Positions 1-8,047 of a stretch of DNA of 21,145 nt are shown here, piece by piece. A program made the translations under genes and the position numbers. The stretch is from JBGPIT01 sp041485125 (GTDB taxonomy: Bacteria; Desulfobacterota; Binatia; UTPRO1), in contig JBGPIT010000043.1 in the NCBI GenBank assembly GCA_041485125.1, positions 1 through 21,145 on the forward strand, written 5' to 3'. A model generated the notes under the pieces. That model saw only the letters and a program-made list of their open reading frames with translations, was not told where the DNA came from and ran no database searches. Within the stretch, counting starts at the first letter, position 1, and each line of letters opens with the position of its first letter.

Positions 1-795
1 ATCCTGCTCGGCGGAGCGATCTTGCCGCCGGCGCTCCGCCGCTCGATCGAGACCGATTGGAGCGCCCGCGTGATCGAGATCTACGGCTCGAACGAGACGA
101 TGCTTCTCGGGCTGAGCTGTCGACTGGGCGCCCTGCACTTGATGACGGATCTCTTCGAAGCCGAGGTTCTCGATCCCGACACGCTCCAGCCCGTCGCGAG
201 GGGAGCGGCCGGGATCCTGACGGTGACCAGCTTGATCCACGAGGTGATGCCGCTCGTGCGGTACACGACGGGCGACCTCGTACGAGTCGATGTGTCCCCG
301 TGTCAGTGTGGTGCGCAGACACCGACAATACGCGTCCTCGGACGCGCCACGGACATGATCGTGATGGCGGGGCAGCGGATCACCCCGTATGCCCTGCTCG
401 ACGCGTGCTACGAGTTCATCGCGGCGATCGGGGCTCGGGTCTTCTTCGTCATCATTCTGAAACGCGGCATCGAGCTGTTGGTCGAGGCGCCGGGAGTCTC
501 ATCTCCCCATTCGCATGCAGCGGAGCGCCGCCTTGGCGAGACGCTCGGCGTGCCGGTTCACGTGCAATATCGGGAAGAAGGCGACGTGCTCGACCGCGGA
601 GCGCTCTTCCGCGTGCCGAAGATCTACAAGCCCAGTCAGGTCAGCGATTGGCGAGGAGACGGCCGCAGGACGATCACGCTCATGGAGGCGCTGCTCGAAT
701 GGCCGAAGTTCGGTCTCCCGACACTCGGGCACCTGGTGCGCCGGGGGATTAGCAACGCGCGGCGCAGGAAGCGCTTGGCAGCGTCGGATCGTTGA
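1..795 (+). CDS. Phenylacetate-CoA ligase-like adenylating enzyme, 5'-truncated by the window edge
   Basis: The reading frame is open from base 1 (ILLGGAILPPAL...), so the gene starts upstream and only the C-terminal ~264 residues are present. Seen: a YGSNE motif (the adenylate-forming YGxTE equivalent), YTTGD with the ribose-binding Asp, a Cys-x-Cys-Gly segment before the GR(A)TD hinge, and a C-terminal subdomain. This order is typical of the PaaK/CapK branch of acyl-adenylating enzymes, which activate aromatic or other carboxylic acids through an acyl-AMP. The tail after about residue 205 is basic and looks extended. The gene converges on the radical SAM gene at 814 with an 18-bp gap. In context it probably activates an aromatic acid for the cluster (inference). 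The exact substrate cannot be read. Confidence 0.85.
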   Translation: MLLGGAILPPALRRSIETDWSARVIEIYGSNETMLLGLSCRLGALHLMTDLFEAEVLDPDTLQPVARGAAGILTVTSLIHEVMPLVRYTTGDLVRVDVSPCQCGAQTPTIRVLGRATDMIVMAGQRITPYALLDACYEFIAAIGARVFFVIILKRGIELLVEAPGVSSPHSHAAERRLGETLGVPVHVQYREEGDVLDRGALFRVPKIYKPSQVSDWRGDGRRTITLMEALLEWPKFGLPTLGHLVRRGISNARRRKRLAASDR

Positions 796-813
796 CGCGC
801 TCGCGGCGCGTGC

Positions 814-1971
814 TCAGGAGGGCGGCGCGAAGTTCTCGATCGCGACGCCGGCGGCGACGTATTCGGCGAGGATCGTCTCGAACGGCCTCTGGTCGATCAC
901 CTCGAACTGGCTCGCCTCGAGTGGGAAGCGCGCGCCGTCGTCGGTGTATGGCACGACCGCCGAGGAGCCCGCCGACAAGACGCTCACGATCGAGGCGACA
1001 CGGCGCTGAATCTCGCGGGGCTCGCGGGTGGTGATGACGAGCTTGGCGTCCGGAAGCGCGAGCGACAGCAATGCGAGCATGCGGACGAAGTCGTCGTCGT
1101 CGATCCCGTTCCCGGGACCGCCGCCCGCGATCCGTCGAAGGCGTGGCGTCGAGAGGTACACCTCCATGCCGCTTTCGAGCAGGTGCCGAACGTGCCGGAT
1201 CACCGCGACCATCTCGAACGCCAAGTCGGTCGACAGCCCGAGGAGCACACCGGGATTGACGACGCGCAAGCCGGCACGCCGAGCGCGATCGAAGTTCGTG
1301 AGGCGGCGATCGTAGTCGCTGCGAGGATTCTCCGGGTCACGGCCCATGAACTTGCCGTAGGCGTGGCGCGCGTAGGTCTCCTGGAACGTGCACATCGTGA
1401 ACTTCGGCGCGATCGTCCCGTCCGCCGTCCGTGTGATGCCGGCGAGCAACGCGCCGAACTCGTGCTCCTCGATCGAGCCGACGTTGATGAGGACGTGATT
1501 GAAACCCAACCGCTCCGCGGTTTGTAGCGCGCGGTTCACGTAGGACATCGCCCACGGTCGGTGCTCGCTCCGGTACTCGCCGGTGAGCAGTGCGACCGCC
1601 TGCATTCCCCGCGCGAGCAGGATCTGAAGCTGCGACTCGATGCGCTCCTGATCCGCCGTATCGCGGACGAGCGCCGGGTTGTCGCGGCGCATGCCGCACA
1701 TGCGACAAGCGGCGTCGCACGTATTGGTGAGGTACAGCGGGGCAAAGGTCTCCAGATTCGCCGCGCGCGCGCCGCGCACCGAGCGGGCGGTCTCGTACAC
1801 GGTATCGGTGTCGATGCTGCGGTCGAACCACAAGGCCGCGATCGCTGCGGCGTCGAGCGGCTCGCCGTGCAGCGCTTGCGCGAGAGTGTCTCGCGCGCCG
1901 CGTGTGGCCATGCTCTCGGCGCGTGCGAGCACCGCACGCACGTCATCTTCGACGAGATCGAAGTCAGCCAT
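814..1971 (-). CDS. Radical SAM amino-acid lyase-like protein, ThiH/NosL/HydG superfamily
   Basis: 385 residues. The radical SAM cluster motif CX3CX2C is at C85, C89 and C92, preceded by a PLYLTN strand as in ThiH and HydG. Further ThiH-family blocks follow: QETY then SDYD with a following R-rich helix, STPRLRR, DDDFVR, a TREP segment and a C-terminal QFEVID block. ThiH cleaves tyrosine to dehydroglycine and p-cresol; NosL rearranges tryptophan to 3-methyl-2-indolic acid; HydG makes CO and cyanide. The extra C-terminal cysteines of HydG are absent, and no thiamine genes (thiG, thiS, thiF) lie nearby, so neither of those roles is favoured. The neighbours are ligases and a discrete ACP, which fits production of an aromatic acid starter unit (inference). 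It lies 65 bp downstream of the cobalamin radical SAM gene on the same strand. The ATG start at 1971 gives the full N-terminal region. Confidence 0.85.
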   Translation of the reverse strand: MADFDLVEDDVRAVLARAESMATRGARDTLAQALHGEPLDAAAIAALWFDRSIDTDTVYETARSVRGARAANLETFAPLYLTNTCDAACRMCGMRRDNPALVRDTADQERIESQLQILLARGMQAVALLTGEYRSEHRPWAMSYVNRALQTAERLGFNHVLINVGSIEEHEFGALLAGITRTADGTIAPKFTMCTFQETYARHAYGKFMGRDPENPRSDYDRRLTNFDRARRAGLRVVNPGVLLGLSTDLAFEMVAVIRHVRHLLESGMEVYLSTPRLRRIAGGGPGNGIDDDDFVRMLALLSLALPDAKLVITTREPREIQRRVASIVSVLSAGSSAVVPYTDDGARFPLEASQFEVIDQRPFETILAEYVAAGVAIENFAPPS

Positions 1972-2036
1972 CGTCGAGCCAGTTAGCCCCGTTCGATGTC
2001 GCGGTCAATCGAAGGACGAGCACGCGATCCGGCGCG

Positions 2037-3413
2037 TCACGACTTCAGCAGGCGCCAGAGCGGACCTTTGATCTTCCGAGACCGCAGACGCTGCAGAACC
2101 TCGACGTTCGTCTTGATGCCTTTGCCGGGAACGATCCAGTTCGGATGGCTATGCGCGTAGGCCTCGACGCGATCGATGATCTCATCGGCAAAACCCGGAG
2201 AGACGTAGAACTTCGGGTACAGGAGGTTGTCGTCCTCGTCGATCTGCGCGTCCCGCAGGGCATGCTCGACCATCTGCGTTCCCGGCAAGACCCGGATGCC
2301 GGTCATCGCGATCACCGCCGTCGGCTTGAGCTCCTCCATCAGGGCGATAGTTTCCTCGACCGTGGCGAGGGTCTCGCCGGGTCCGCCGAAGATCAAGCTG
2401 TGACAGAAGTTGAGCCCGGCCGCATGACACAACGAGGCGACGCGGCGGAGATCGTCGGGCGAGAACATCTTGTGAAGGTTCGCGATCATCGTCGGCGAGC
2501 CCGAGTCGATGCCGAACTCGATTCCCTTGCATCCGGATGCGGCCAGAAGCCGGACCATCTCTTCGTCCATGAACTTGGGATTCATGTACGCCGACCACTC
2601 GATGCGGAGGTCGCGCCGCAGCAGCTCCGTGCAGATCTCCTTGGCGTGGTCCATCGGCAGATTGAAGATGTTGTCGACGAAGAAGATGTGGCGCACGCCG
2701 TGCGTCGCCTTGATCTCCTCGATCTCGTCGACGACTTGCGCCGGTGAGCGTGCCCGTACCTTCTTGCCCTCGATGAGTGGATAGCTGCAGAAGATGCAGT
2801 CGAAGGCGCATCCGCGTTTCGTCTGGACGTTGAGCGTGCCGCCGCGCTCGTAGTATCGCGGCGCATCGAAGAGATCGCGGGCCGGCGTGCCGAGCGCGTC
2901 GAGTGAATCGGTGCGCACCCGCCCGTGGACGCACACGCCGCCGTCGACGGGTTCACAGATGACCCCGTCGTCGGAGACGAGAGGCGCGCCGCCGGCCAGG
3001 CGCTCGAGGACCCAAGGGAACAGTTGCTCGCCCTCGCCGACGACACCGACGTCGCCCTTGAGATGCTCGAGAACCGTCGTTGGCATGACGGTGAAACCGG
3101 CACCCCCGAGGACGATCGGAGCGTCAGTCAGTGAGCGCAACGCCGCCATGATCCGAGCGTAGTCGTCGATGTACGACGTGTTCTGTGGAAACGCCGAGCT
3201 GTCGAGGTTTCTGAGCGATATGCCGACCGCATCGGGCCGCGTCTCCTCGACCGCCACGCGCAGCGTGTCCTCGACCTCCGAGACGAAGCACAGATCGACG
3301 GCGGAGACGTTGTGTCCCGCGCGCCGTGCGGCGTCCGCAACGCACGCGGCGCCGATTGGATACACCGGATCCGGTATCTTCTCGGTGTTGGCAGAAATGA
3401 GGAGAACGTTCAT
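2037..3413 (-). CDS. Cobalamin-binding radical SAM enzyme, possibly of lipid/polyketide type
   Basis: 458 residues, the usual length for B12-binding radical SAM proteins. Residues 1-140 form a B12-binding-like Rossmann domain (VLLISAN start, VYPIG, AGH, then LGGAGFTVMP and GEGEQ), without the DxHxxG motif, as is normal in this class. The radical SAM core has CX3CX2C at C202, C206 and C209 within KRGCAFDCIFCSYP, followed by the GKKVRARSP and FFVDNIFN segments. Family members methylate unactivated carbons or catalyse cyclisations, for example HpnP and BchE. The N-terminus resembles the group catalogued with lipid biosynthesis and proposed ladderane genes, recalled from memory and not searched. 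The neighbours (ligase upstream, ThiH-like lyase downstream) suggest a tailoring or ring-forming step on the starter or the chain. The start at ATG 3413 is supported by the promoter-like site just upstream. Confidence 0.87.
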   Translation of the reverse strand: MNVLLISANTEKIPDPVYPIGAACVADAARRAGHNVSAVDLCFVSEVEDTLRVAVEETRPDAVGISLRNLDSSAFPQNTSYIDDYARIMAALRSLTDAPIVLGGAGFTVMPTTVLEHLKGDVGVVGEGEQLFPWVLERLAGGAPLVSDDGVICEPVDGGVCVHGRVRTDSLDALGTPARDLFDAPRYYERGGTLNVQTKRGCAFDCIFCSYPLIEGKKVRARSPAQVVDEIEEIKATHGVRHIFFVDNIFNLPMDHAKEICTELLRRDLRIEWSAYMNPKFMDEEMVRLLAASGCKGIEFGIDSGSPTMIANLHKMFSPDDLRRVASLCHAAGLNFCHSLIFGGPGETLATVEETIALMEELKPTAVIAMTGIRVLPGTQMVEHALRDAQIDEDDNLLYPKFYVSPGFADEIIDRVEAYAHSHPNWIVPGKGIKTNVEVLQRLRSRKIKGPLWRLLKS

Positions 3414-3433
3414 GCGCTCACGGTGCGTGCGCC

Positions 3434-3462
3434 TGTAAACAATGCGCCGACAGCGGTGTCAA
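3434..3462 (-). promoter_or_regulatory. Candidate sigma70-type promoter upstream of the cobalamin radical SAM gene
   Basis: On the minus strand TTGACA (3457-3462) is followed after exactly 17 nt by TTTACA (3434-3439), about 20 nt upstream of the ATG at 3413. The -35 is a perfect consensus; the -10 matches three of six positions. It lies in the 61-bp gap after the ligase stop, so the two radical SAM genes could be transcribed separately from the ligase. Confidence 0.45.
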
Positions 3463-3474
3463 TTACGGATCCGA

Positions 3475-4926
3475 TCAGACCTCTGCGATGAGGCGCCCGA
3501 TCAAGACCTTACCGAGCGGCGAGCGCGGAAGGGACGTGCGGAAGCTCAAGACACGCGGAATCTTGTGCGCTGCCAGCAGCGTCTTGCAGTGCGCACGCAA
3601 GGTCGCGGACGAACATTCGCCGCGCGGAACCACGACGGCGGCGACCAGCTGTTCCCCGTGCGGCGCTGGCACGCCGAAGACGACGACGTCGGCGACGGCG
3701 GGGTGGAGTCGCAGTGCGGCCTCCACCTCCAACGGATCGACCTTGTTGGCGCCGGTGTTGATGAACAGGCTCGTCCGGCCGGTGACCACGAGCTCTCCGC
3801 GAGGCGACCATCGTCCCTGGTCGCGCGTGTGGAGAGGACGGCTAGAACCACCGGAGCTCGCGGGGCTCCGTACGACGATCTCGCCGACGGAGCCTGCCGG
3901 TACTTCGCGGCCCTGTGCGTCCTCGATGGTGATTTCGACCGAGCCAAGAGGACGGCCGGCGCTCAGCGGATCGAGCTCGACCTCTGGCGTCGTGTTGAGC
4001 GCGACACTTCCCGCCTCGGTGAGGCCATAGAGTTGCCGGACGGCCACACCGAAACGGGCGCGGAAGGCGTCGAATACCTCGCGCGGGAGAACCGCGCCGG
4101 CGCTGAAGCAGAGGCGCAGAGCGGAGAGATCCCACGTGCGGCGGCGGTCAGCCGTCTCGAGCATGCGGACCATGAAAGGTACCGTCGGGAACACCGAGAC
4201 GCGTTCGCTGGCGAGGATGTCGAGCGTCTGGCTGCGGAGAAAGCGTGCGCGCAGTATGAGACGCGCGCCCGAGCGTAGGCTCGCGAGGAGCGCATTGCCG
4301 AGACCGTGAGCATGCGTCAGCGGCACGACACCGAGAATCACGTCGGAGGGATGCAGCCGTGTCGCAGACCAGAAGTTCTCCGCCTCCCACCACAAGTTTG
4401 CGTGGGTGCGGACGACCGCGTGCGGCGCCGCGGTGGTGCCGGACGAGTACGCGACGAGCGCCGGGTCGTCAGGAACCGGCGCGCCGGCTCGGCCGCGCTG
4501 ACCGCGGTAGGGACGCACGAGCGTCAGCTGCTCGCCGTCGTGAGCGAAGTATCCGACCCCGTCGGACGCGAGATGGGATGAGACGGGGAACGACGAGATC
4601 AGTGCATGGAGACCCAGCTCCATCGCGATGCGGCGCACTTCTGCCGCACGTGCCGATGGATTGATCGGGACAGCCGCGGCTCCGGACCCGAGGGCGGCGA
4701 GAAGGCATTCGACGAGCTCGATCGAGTTCGGCAGGAGAATGCCGACGCGATGCCCGCCCCCGATCCCTGCGTTCGCGAGGACGGTCGCACTTCGCGCCAC
4801 GCGCTCGGAAAGGCCGCTGAACGTCACCGAGCCGCGTTCGTCCGTGATTGCAGGCCGTGCGGCGAAGTTTGTGACCGTGTGATCGAAGAGCGCCGGAACC
4901 GTCCCAGCTGTCTTGGTCGCTGTCAT
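3475..4926 (-). CDS. AMP-dependent acyl-CoA/acyl-ACP synthetase (intact paralogue)
   Basis: 483 residues from the ATG at 4926. The frame runs open further upstream to 5034, but that part is Arg-rich and not family-like. Motifs: phosphate loop YSSGTTAAPHAVVRTH near 160-174 (the usual Gly and Lys read Ala and His), YGLTE at 300-304, TRDQG at 367-371 in place of TGD, GR-hinge with N390-T-G near 383-392, and the catalytic C-terminal lysine K473 in SPLGK. The enzyme should form an acyl-AMP and transfer the acyl group to CoA or an ACP phosphopantetheine. It is strikingly similar to the protein at 18848-20329, with long near-identical blocks (FPTVPFM, RLCFSAGA, GNKVDP), so the two arose by duplication. 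Only this copy keeps the Glu and Lys needed for adenylation. It is divergently arranged with the ACP operon at 5065. Confidence 0.88.
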   Translation of the reverse strand: MTATKTAGTVPALFDHTVTNFAARPAITDERGSVTFSGLSERVARSATVLANAGIGGGHRVGILLPNSIELVECLLAALGSGAAAVPINPSARAAEVRRIAMELGLHALISSFPVSSHLASDGVGYFAHDGEQLTLVRPYRGQRGRAGAPVPDDPALVAYSSGTTAAPHAVVRTHANLWWEAENFWSATRLHPSDVILGVVPLTHAHGLGNALLASLRSGARLILRARFLRSQTLDILASERVSVFPTVPFMVRMLETADRRRTWDLSALRLCFSAGAVLPREVFDAFRARFGVAVRQLYGLTEAGSVALNTTPEVELDPLSAGRPLGSVEITIEDAQGREVPAGSVGEIVVRSPASSGGSSRPLHTRDQGRWSPRGELVVTGRTSLFINTGANKVDPLEVEAALRLHPAVADVVVFGVPAPHGEQLVAAVVVPRGECSSATLRAHCKTLLAAHKIPRVLSFRTSLPRSPLGKVLIGRLIAEV

Positions 4927-5027
4927 GTGCAGCGAGCCCGTACCGTGGCGCCGCCGCCGTGCCAAGAGGCGTGACAGTCGGGGACGCGGCATACCGCCGC
5001 GCGCATCTCGTGAGCGCGCCCGCTCGA

Positions 5028-5058
5028 TTGACAACGCCAGCGGCTTTCGCGATCGAAT
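5028..5058 (+). promoter_or_regulatory. Candidate promoter of the ACP-oxidoreductase-ligase operon
   Basis: A perfect TTGACA lies at 5028-5033 in the 138-bp divergent gap. The best -10-like hexamer is TCGAAT (5053-5058), with a long 19-nt spacer. The start codon is at 5065 and no Shine-Dalgarno sequence precedes it, so a transcript from this site would be almost leaderless. The -35 is convincing, the -10 weak. Confidence 0.3.
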
Positions 5059-5064
5059 CGGGCA

Positions 5065-5334
5065 ATGGGGAAGGTGTGGAGTAAGGCGGAGCTCGTCGCG
5101 CTCGTCGTTGGGGCGATCCGCGATCTTCTGCGTGTCGGGGACGACTTCACCGCCGAGACCGATCTGATCGCGTCGGGTCTCGACTCGCTGACGTTGACCC
5201 AGGTGCTCCTCGCCGTCGAAGAGCAGACCGGGGTGTGGGTCGACGAGCGGGAGCTGACGCCGCAGAATCTCGCCAACGCCGAGCGCCTCGCCGCATGCGT
5301 CTACGAGCAGATGGCGAGCGGCGCGCGGGCGTGA
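5065..5334 (+). CDS. Discrete acyl/peptidyl carrier protein
   Basis: 89 residues, a typical single carrier domain. Ser41 in GLDSL is the expected attachment site for 4'-phosphopantetheine, followed by the recognition helix LTLTQVLLAVEE. The hydrophobic spacing of a four-helix ACP/PCP is maintained from residue 9 to 82. The stop codon overlaps the GTG start of the flavoprotein by 4 nt, and the next gene is a ligase, so this carrier is probably the one loaded by that ligase and acted on by the flavoprotein. That arrangement is used in pathways that activate and oxidise a starter acid on a free-standing carrier. It differs clearly from the second ACP at 17599-17874, suggesting starter and chain-extension carriers are separate (inference). 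Confidence 0.9.
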   Translation: MGKVWSKAELVALVVGAIRDLLRVGDDFTAETDLIASGLDSLTLTQVLLAVEEQTGVWVDERELTPQNLANAERLAACVYEQMASGARA

Positions 5335-6608
5335 GCGAGCGCTTCGACGTCGTCGTCGCGGGCGGCGGCACGGCGGGCGTCGCGGCCGCGCTCTCTGCCG
5401 CCCGACTCGGTGCGCGGACCCTCCTCGTCGAGCGCGGCCCTGCGCTCGGCGGCAACGCGGCGCACGCCCTCGTGCATACCTTTTGCGGGCTCTATCTGCC
5501 CGCGGAAGAAACCGACGGTCCCGTCTACGCGAATCCTGGTCTGCCGCGGGGATTTGCCGAGGGGCTGCGGCGCGCCGGCGGTGCCGGCTCGCCCGAGCGC
5601 GCCGGCAAGGTCTGGCTGCTGCCGATCTTTCCCGCGGTCCTCGAAGGCTACGCCGCGCGTGAGTGTGATGATGTCGCCGCCCTCGAGTGGTGGACGGACG
5701 CAGAGGTCGTCGGCGTCGAGCTCGCCACCTCGGCGGGGACGAGCGCGCTCGTCGTCGCTCGGGCGAGCGGCCCGACGGCGATCGAGAGCCGGATCGTCAT
5801 CGACGCGACCGGCGACGGCGCGATCGGAGCGCTCGGCGGCGCCGCGACGATGGTCGCGTCGGCGTCGGAGCTCCAGTGTCCGTCGTTCATCTTCCGCATC
5901 GGCGGTGTCGCGGGCACGGCGGTCGAAGGCTTCGCCCGTCTCAAGGTGAGCGTCGCGGCCGCGGGCGCGGTCCGCTTCGGCGAGCTGCCGGCCGGCTGCG
6001 AGTCGGTGATGCTACGACCCGGGGCTGCCGCGGGCGAAGTCTACGTCACCCTCAACATGCCGCGCCCCGACGATCGTCCGTTCGATCCACTCGACGCCGC
6101 TTGCGTCGCCGAGCTCGAACGCCTCGGCAGAGAGCGCGGAGCGGCGCTGCTCGACTACCTCCGCCGCACGCGTGCCGAGTTCCGCGCCGCCGAGATCCTC
6201 GCCTGGCCGCGCCGCGTCGGCATCCGCGAGACCCGACGCCTGCGCGGCGGTGTCGTCGTATCGCACGACGACGTCCTCGCGGCGCGCCGGTGCGACGACG
6301 AGGTCGCCATCTCGAGCTGGCCGATCGAGCTCTGGCACGACCACCACCGCGCGACCTTCGAGCACCCGAGCGGCGCGTCGTCGATCCCACTCGGCGCGCT
6401 CGTCAGCGTGACGCACCCGTCGCTCGGCATCGCGGGACGCTGCATGTCGGCGACGCACGAGGCACTCGGCGCCCTGCGCGTCATCGGGACCGCGCTCGCG
6501 ACCGGCGAGGCGATCGGCGTGGCAGCGGCGCTCGCGGCGAATAGCGGCTCCGCGCTCACCGCGGTCGATCCCGCCGACGTTCGTCGTGCGATTCAAGAGT
6601 CGACATGA
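5331..6608 (+). CDS. FAD-dependent oxidoreductase (PF12831-like)
   Basis: 425 residues from GTG 5331, chosen because the protein then begins directly at the dinucleotide-binding strand; the frame is open upstream but that part overlaps the ACP out of frame. GGGTAG at 11-16 followed by LLVERGPALGGNA is the FAD-binding Rossmann fold and second-strand Glu. The middle IVIDATGDGAIG block and a C-terminal SLGIAGRCMSATHEALG segment, ending in the GEAIGVAAALA helix, match FAD-dependent oxidoreductases of the PF12831 type. The substrate is unknown. The gene overlaps the ACP before it and the ligase after it by 4 nt each, so it likely oxidises or reduces an ACP-bound acyl group or its precursor (inference). 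No signal peptide or membrane segment; cytoplasmic. Confidence 0.82.
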   Translation: MSERFDVVVAGGGTAGVAAALSAARLGARTLLVERGPALGGNAAHALVHTFCGLYLPAEETDGPVYANPGLPRGFAEGLRRAGGAGSPERAGKVWLLPIFPAVLEGYAARECDDVAALEWWTDAEVVGVELATSAGTSALVVARASGPTAIESRIVIDATGDGAIGALGGAATMVASASELQCPSFIFRIGGVAGTAVEGFARLKVSVAAAGAVRFGELPAGCESVMLRPGAAAGEVYVTLNMPRPDDRPFDPLDAACVAELERLGRERGAALLDYLRRTRAEFRAAEILAWPRRVGIRETRRLRGGVVVSHDDVLAARRCDDEVAISSWPIELWHDHHRATFEHPSGASSIPLGALVSVTHPSLGIAGRCMSATHEALGALRVIGTALATGEAIGVAAALAANSGSALTAVDPADVRRAIQEST

Positions 6609-8032
6609 CGGTGATCGACCACATCCGCGCGCACGGGCGCGCGCAGCCGCGACACCCGGCGTTGATCATCGACGACGCGCGCGGCGGCTCGACGACCATC
6701 ACGTACGCCGAGCTCGTCGACGCGTTCGAGACGATCGCGGCGCGTCTCCGTCGCTATGGCGCGGTCGCGGGTGAGCGCTGCGGCCTGGTCGCGCGGCAAG
6801 GACGCGGCTTCATCGAGGCCGCGCTCGGCATTCTCGCCGCCGATCTCTGCATGGTCCCGATTCCCGACGCTGCGACACCCGCCGCCCGCGATCGCCACGC
6901 GCGCGAGGCGCGCCTGGCGCGGATCGTCCTCGAGGAGGACGGCTTCGCGTCGCACGCGCTCGATCTCGGCCGGCTCGATGCACACGTCGAGGCGGAGCTC
7001 GCTGCGCTTCGCCCCGCGTACCTGCGCTTCACCTCTGGCACCACGCACCGTCACCGCGGCGTCGTCATCGGTCACGACGCCATCCTCGCGCGTCTCGCCG
7101 CGGCGAACGAAGCGCTCGAGATCACGCCGGACGATCGCATCGTCTGGGTCCTGCCGATGGCGCACCACTTCGTCGTCTCGATCCTGCTCTACCTGCGCTT
7201 CGGCGCGACGATCCTCCTACCGGCCGGCCCGCTCGCCGCGCACATCGTCACCCTTGCCGATCGCGCGCGCGCGACCGTCCTCTACGCGTCGCCGTATCAC
7301 TACGATCTCCTCGCCAACGACGACTCGGCCGCACGACTCGCCGGCGTGCGCCTCGCGATCTCGACGGCCGACGGTCTTCGTGCCGAGACCGCGGCGGCAT
7401 TCGCGCGTCGCTTCGATCGCCCGCTCGTGCAAGCGCTCGGCGTCATCGAGGTCGGCTTGCCGCTCATGAACCGGGACAGCGCATCGACCAAGCCGACCGC
7501 GCTCGGCCGCGCATTGCCGGCCTACGAGGTGTGGCTCCGCGGTGACGACGGCCGGCCGGTGACGTCGGGGTCGCCCGACACCGTCGGCGAGATCTGCCTC
7601 CGCGGCCCCGGCATGTTCGACGCCTACCTCGACCCGTGGACGCCGGCGCGGACGCTCCTCGAGCCCGACGGTTTCCGCACCGGCGACCTCGCCTGGCGCG
7701 ACGCCGACGGTGATCTCCATCTCGCCGGCCGCCGCGCCAATCGCATCAGCATGGCCGGCATGAAGTTCTTCTGCGAAGAGGTCGAGGCAGTCCTCGACGC
7801 GCATCCCGCGGTGGCGCGGAGCCGTGTCAGCGCGCAGCTGCATGCGCACCTCGGCGAGATTCCCGTCGCCGAGATCGTCCCCGCCGACGCGAAGCATCCG
7901 CCGAAGACTGCCGACCTTACGGCGTACTGCGGCGAGCGTTTGGCGAGCTACAAGATCCCGCGGCGGTTCTCGGTCGTAGAGAGCCTGCCACTCACCCCGA
8001 CGGGGAAGCTGGTGCGTTGGCGCGACCCTTGA
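6605..8032 (+). CDS. Acyl-adenylating ligase, AMP-dependent synthetase family
   Basis: 475 residues. Phosphate loop FTSGTTHRHRGVV at 142-154, LGVIE in place of YGxTE with Glu282 retained, TGD at 359-361, GRRANR hinge near 375-380, and catalytic Lys468 in TPTGK near the C-terminus. All residues needed for adenylation are therefore present, although the P-loop has His-Arg-His where most members have Gly-x-Pro-Lys. It is not a close relative of the paralogous pair at 3475-4926 and 18848-20329. The ATG at 6605 overlaps the flavoprotein stop by 4 nt, giving an ACP-oxidoreductase-ligase operon. It probably loads a carboxylic acid onto the ACP at 5065-5334 (inference). It converges on the halogenase-type gene at 8048 with a 15-bp gap and no recognisable terminator. 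Confidence 0.87.
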   Translation: MTVIDHIRAHGRAQPRHPALIIDDARGGSTTITYAELVDAFETIAARLRRYGAVAGERCGLVARQGRGFIEAALGILAADLCMVPIPDAATPAARDRHAREARLARIVLEEDGFASHALDLGRLDAHVEAELAALRPAYLRFTSGTTHRHRGVVIGHDAILARLAAANEALEITPDDRIVWVLPMAHHFVVSILLYLRFGATILLPAGPLAAHIVTLADRARATVLYASPYHYDLLANDDSAARLAGVRLAISTADGLRAETAAAFARRFDRPLVQALGVIEVGLPLMNRDSASTKPTALGRALPAYEVWLRGDDGRPVTSGSPDTVGEICLRGPGMFDAYLDPWTPARTLLEPDGFRTGDLAWRDADGDLHLAGRRANRISMAGMKFFCEEVEAVLDAHPAVARSRVSAQLHAHLGEIPVAEIVPADAKHPPKTADLTAYCGERLASYKIPRRFSVVESLPLTPTGKLVRWRDP

Positions 8033-8047
8033 GCGGTACGGCCGGCA

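Noticed and set aside
814..1971. Assignment of the ThiH-like gene to thiamine synthesis or to [FeFe]-hydrogenase maturation
   Set aside because: No thiG, thiS, thiF or hydrogenase maturation genes are near and the HydG C-terminal cysteines are missing.
4927..5034. N-terminal extension of the ligase at 3475-4926 to 5034
   Set aside because: The added residues are Arg-rich and unlike the family; the ATG at 4926 is close to the expected start of the adenylating domain.
5235..5330. Upstream extension of the FAD oxidoreductase frame
   Set aside because: It overlaps the carrier protein in another frame and precedes the Rossmann strand by 32 unlikely residues; GTG 5331 overlaps the ACP stop as GTGA.
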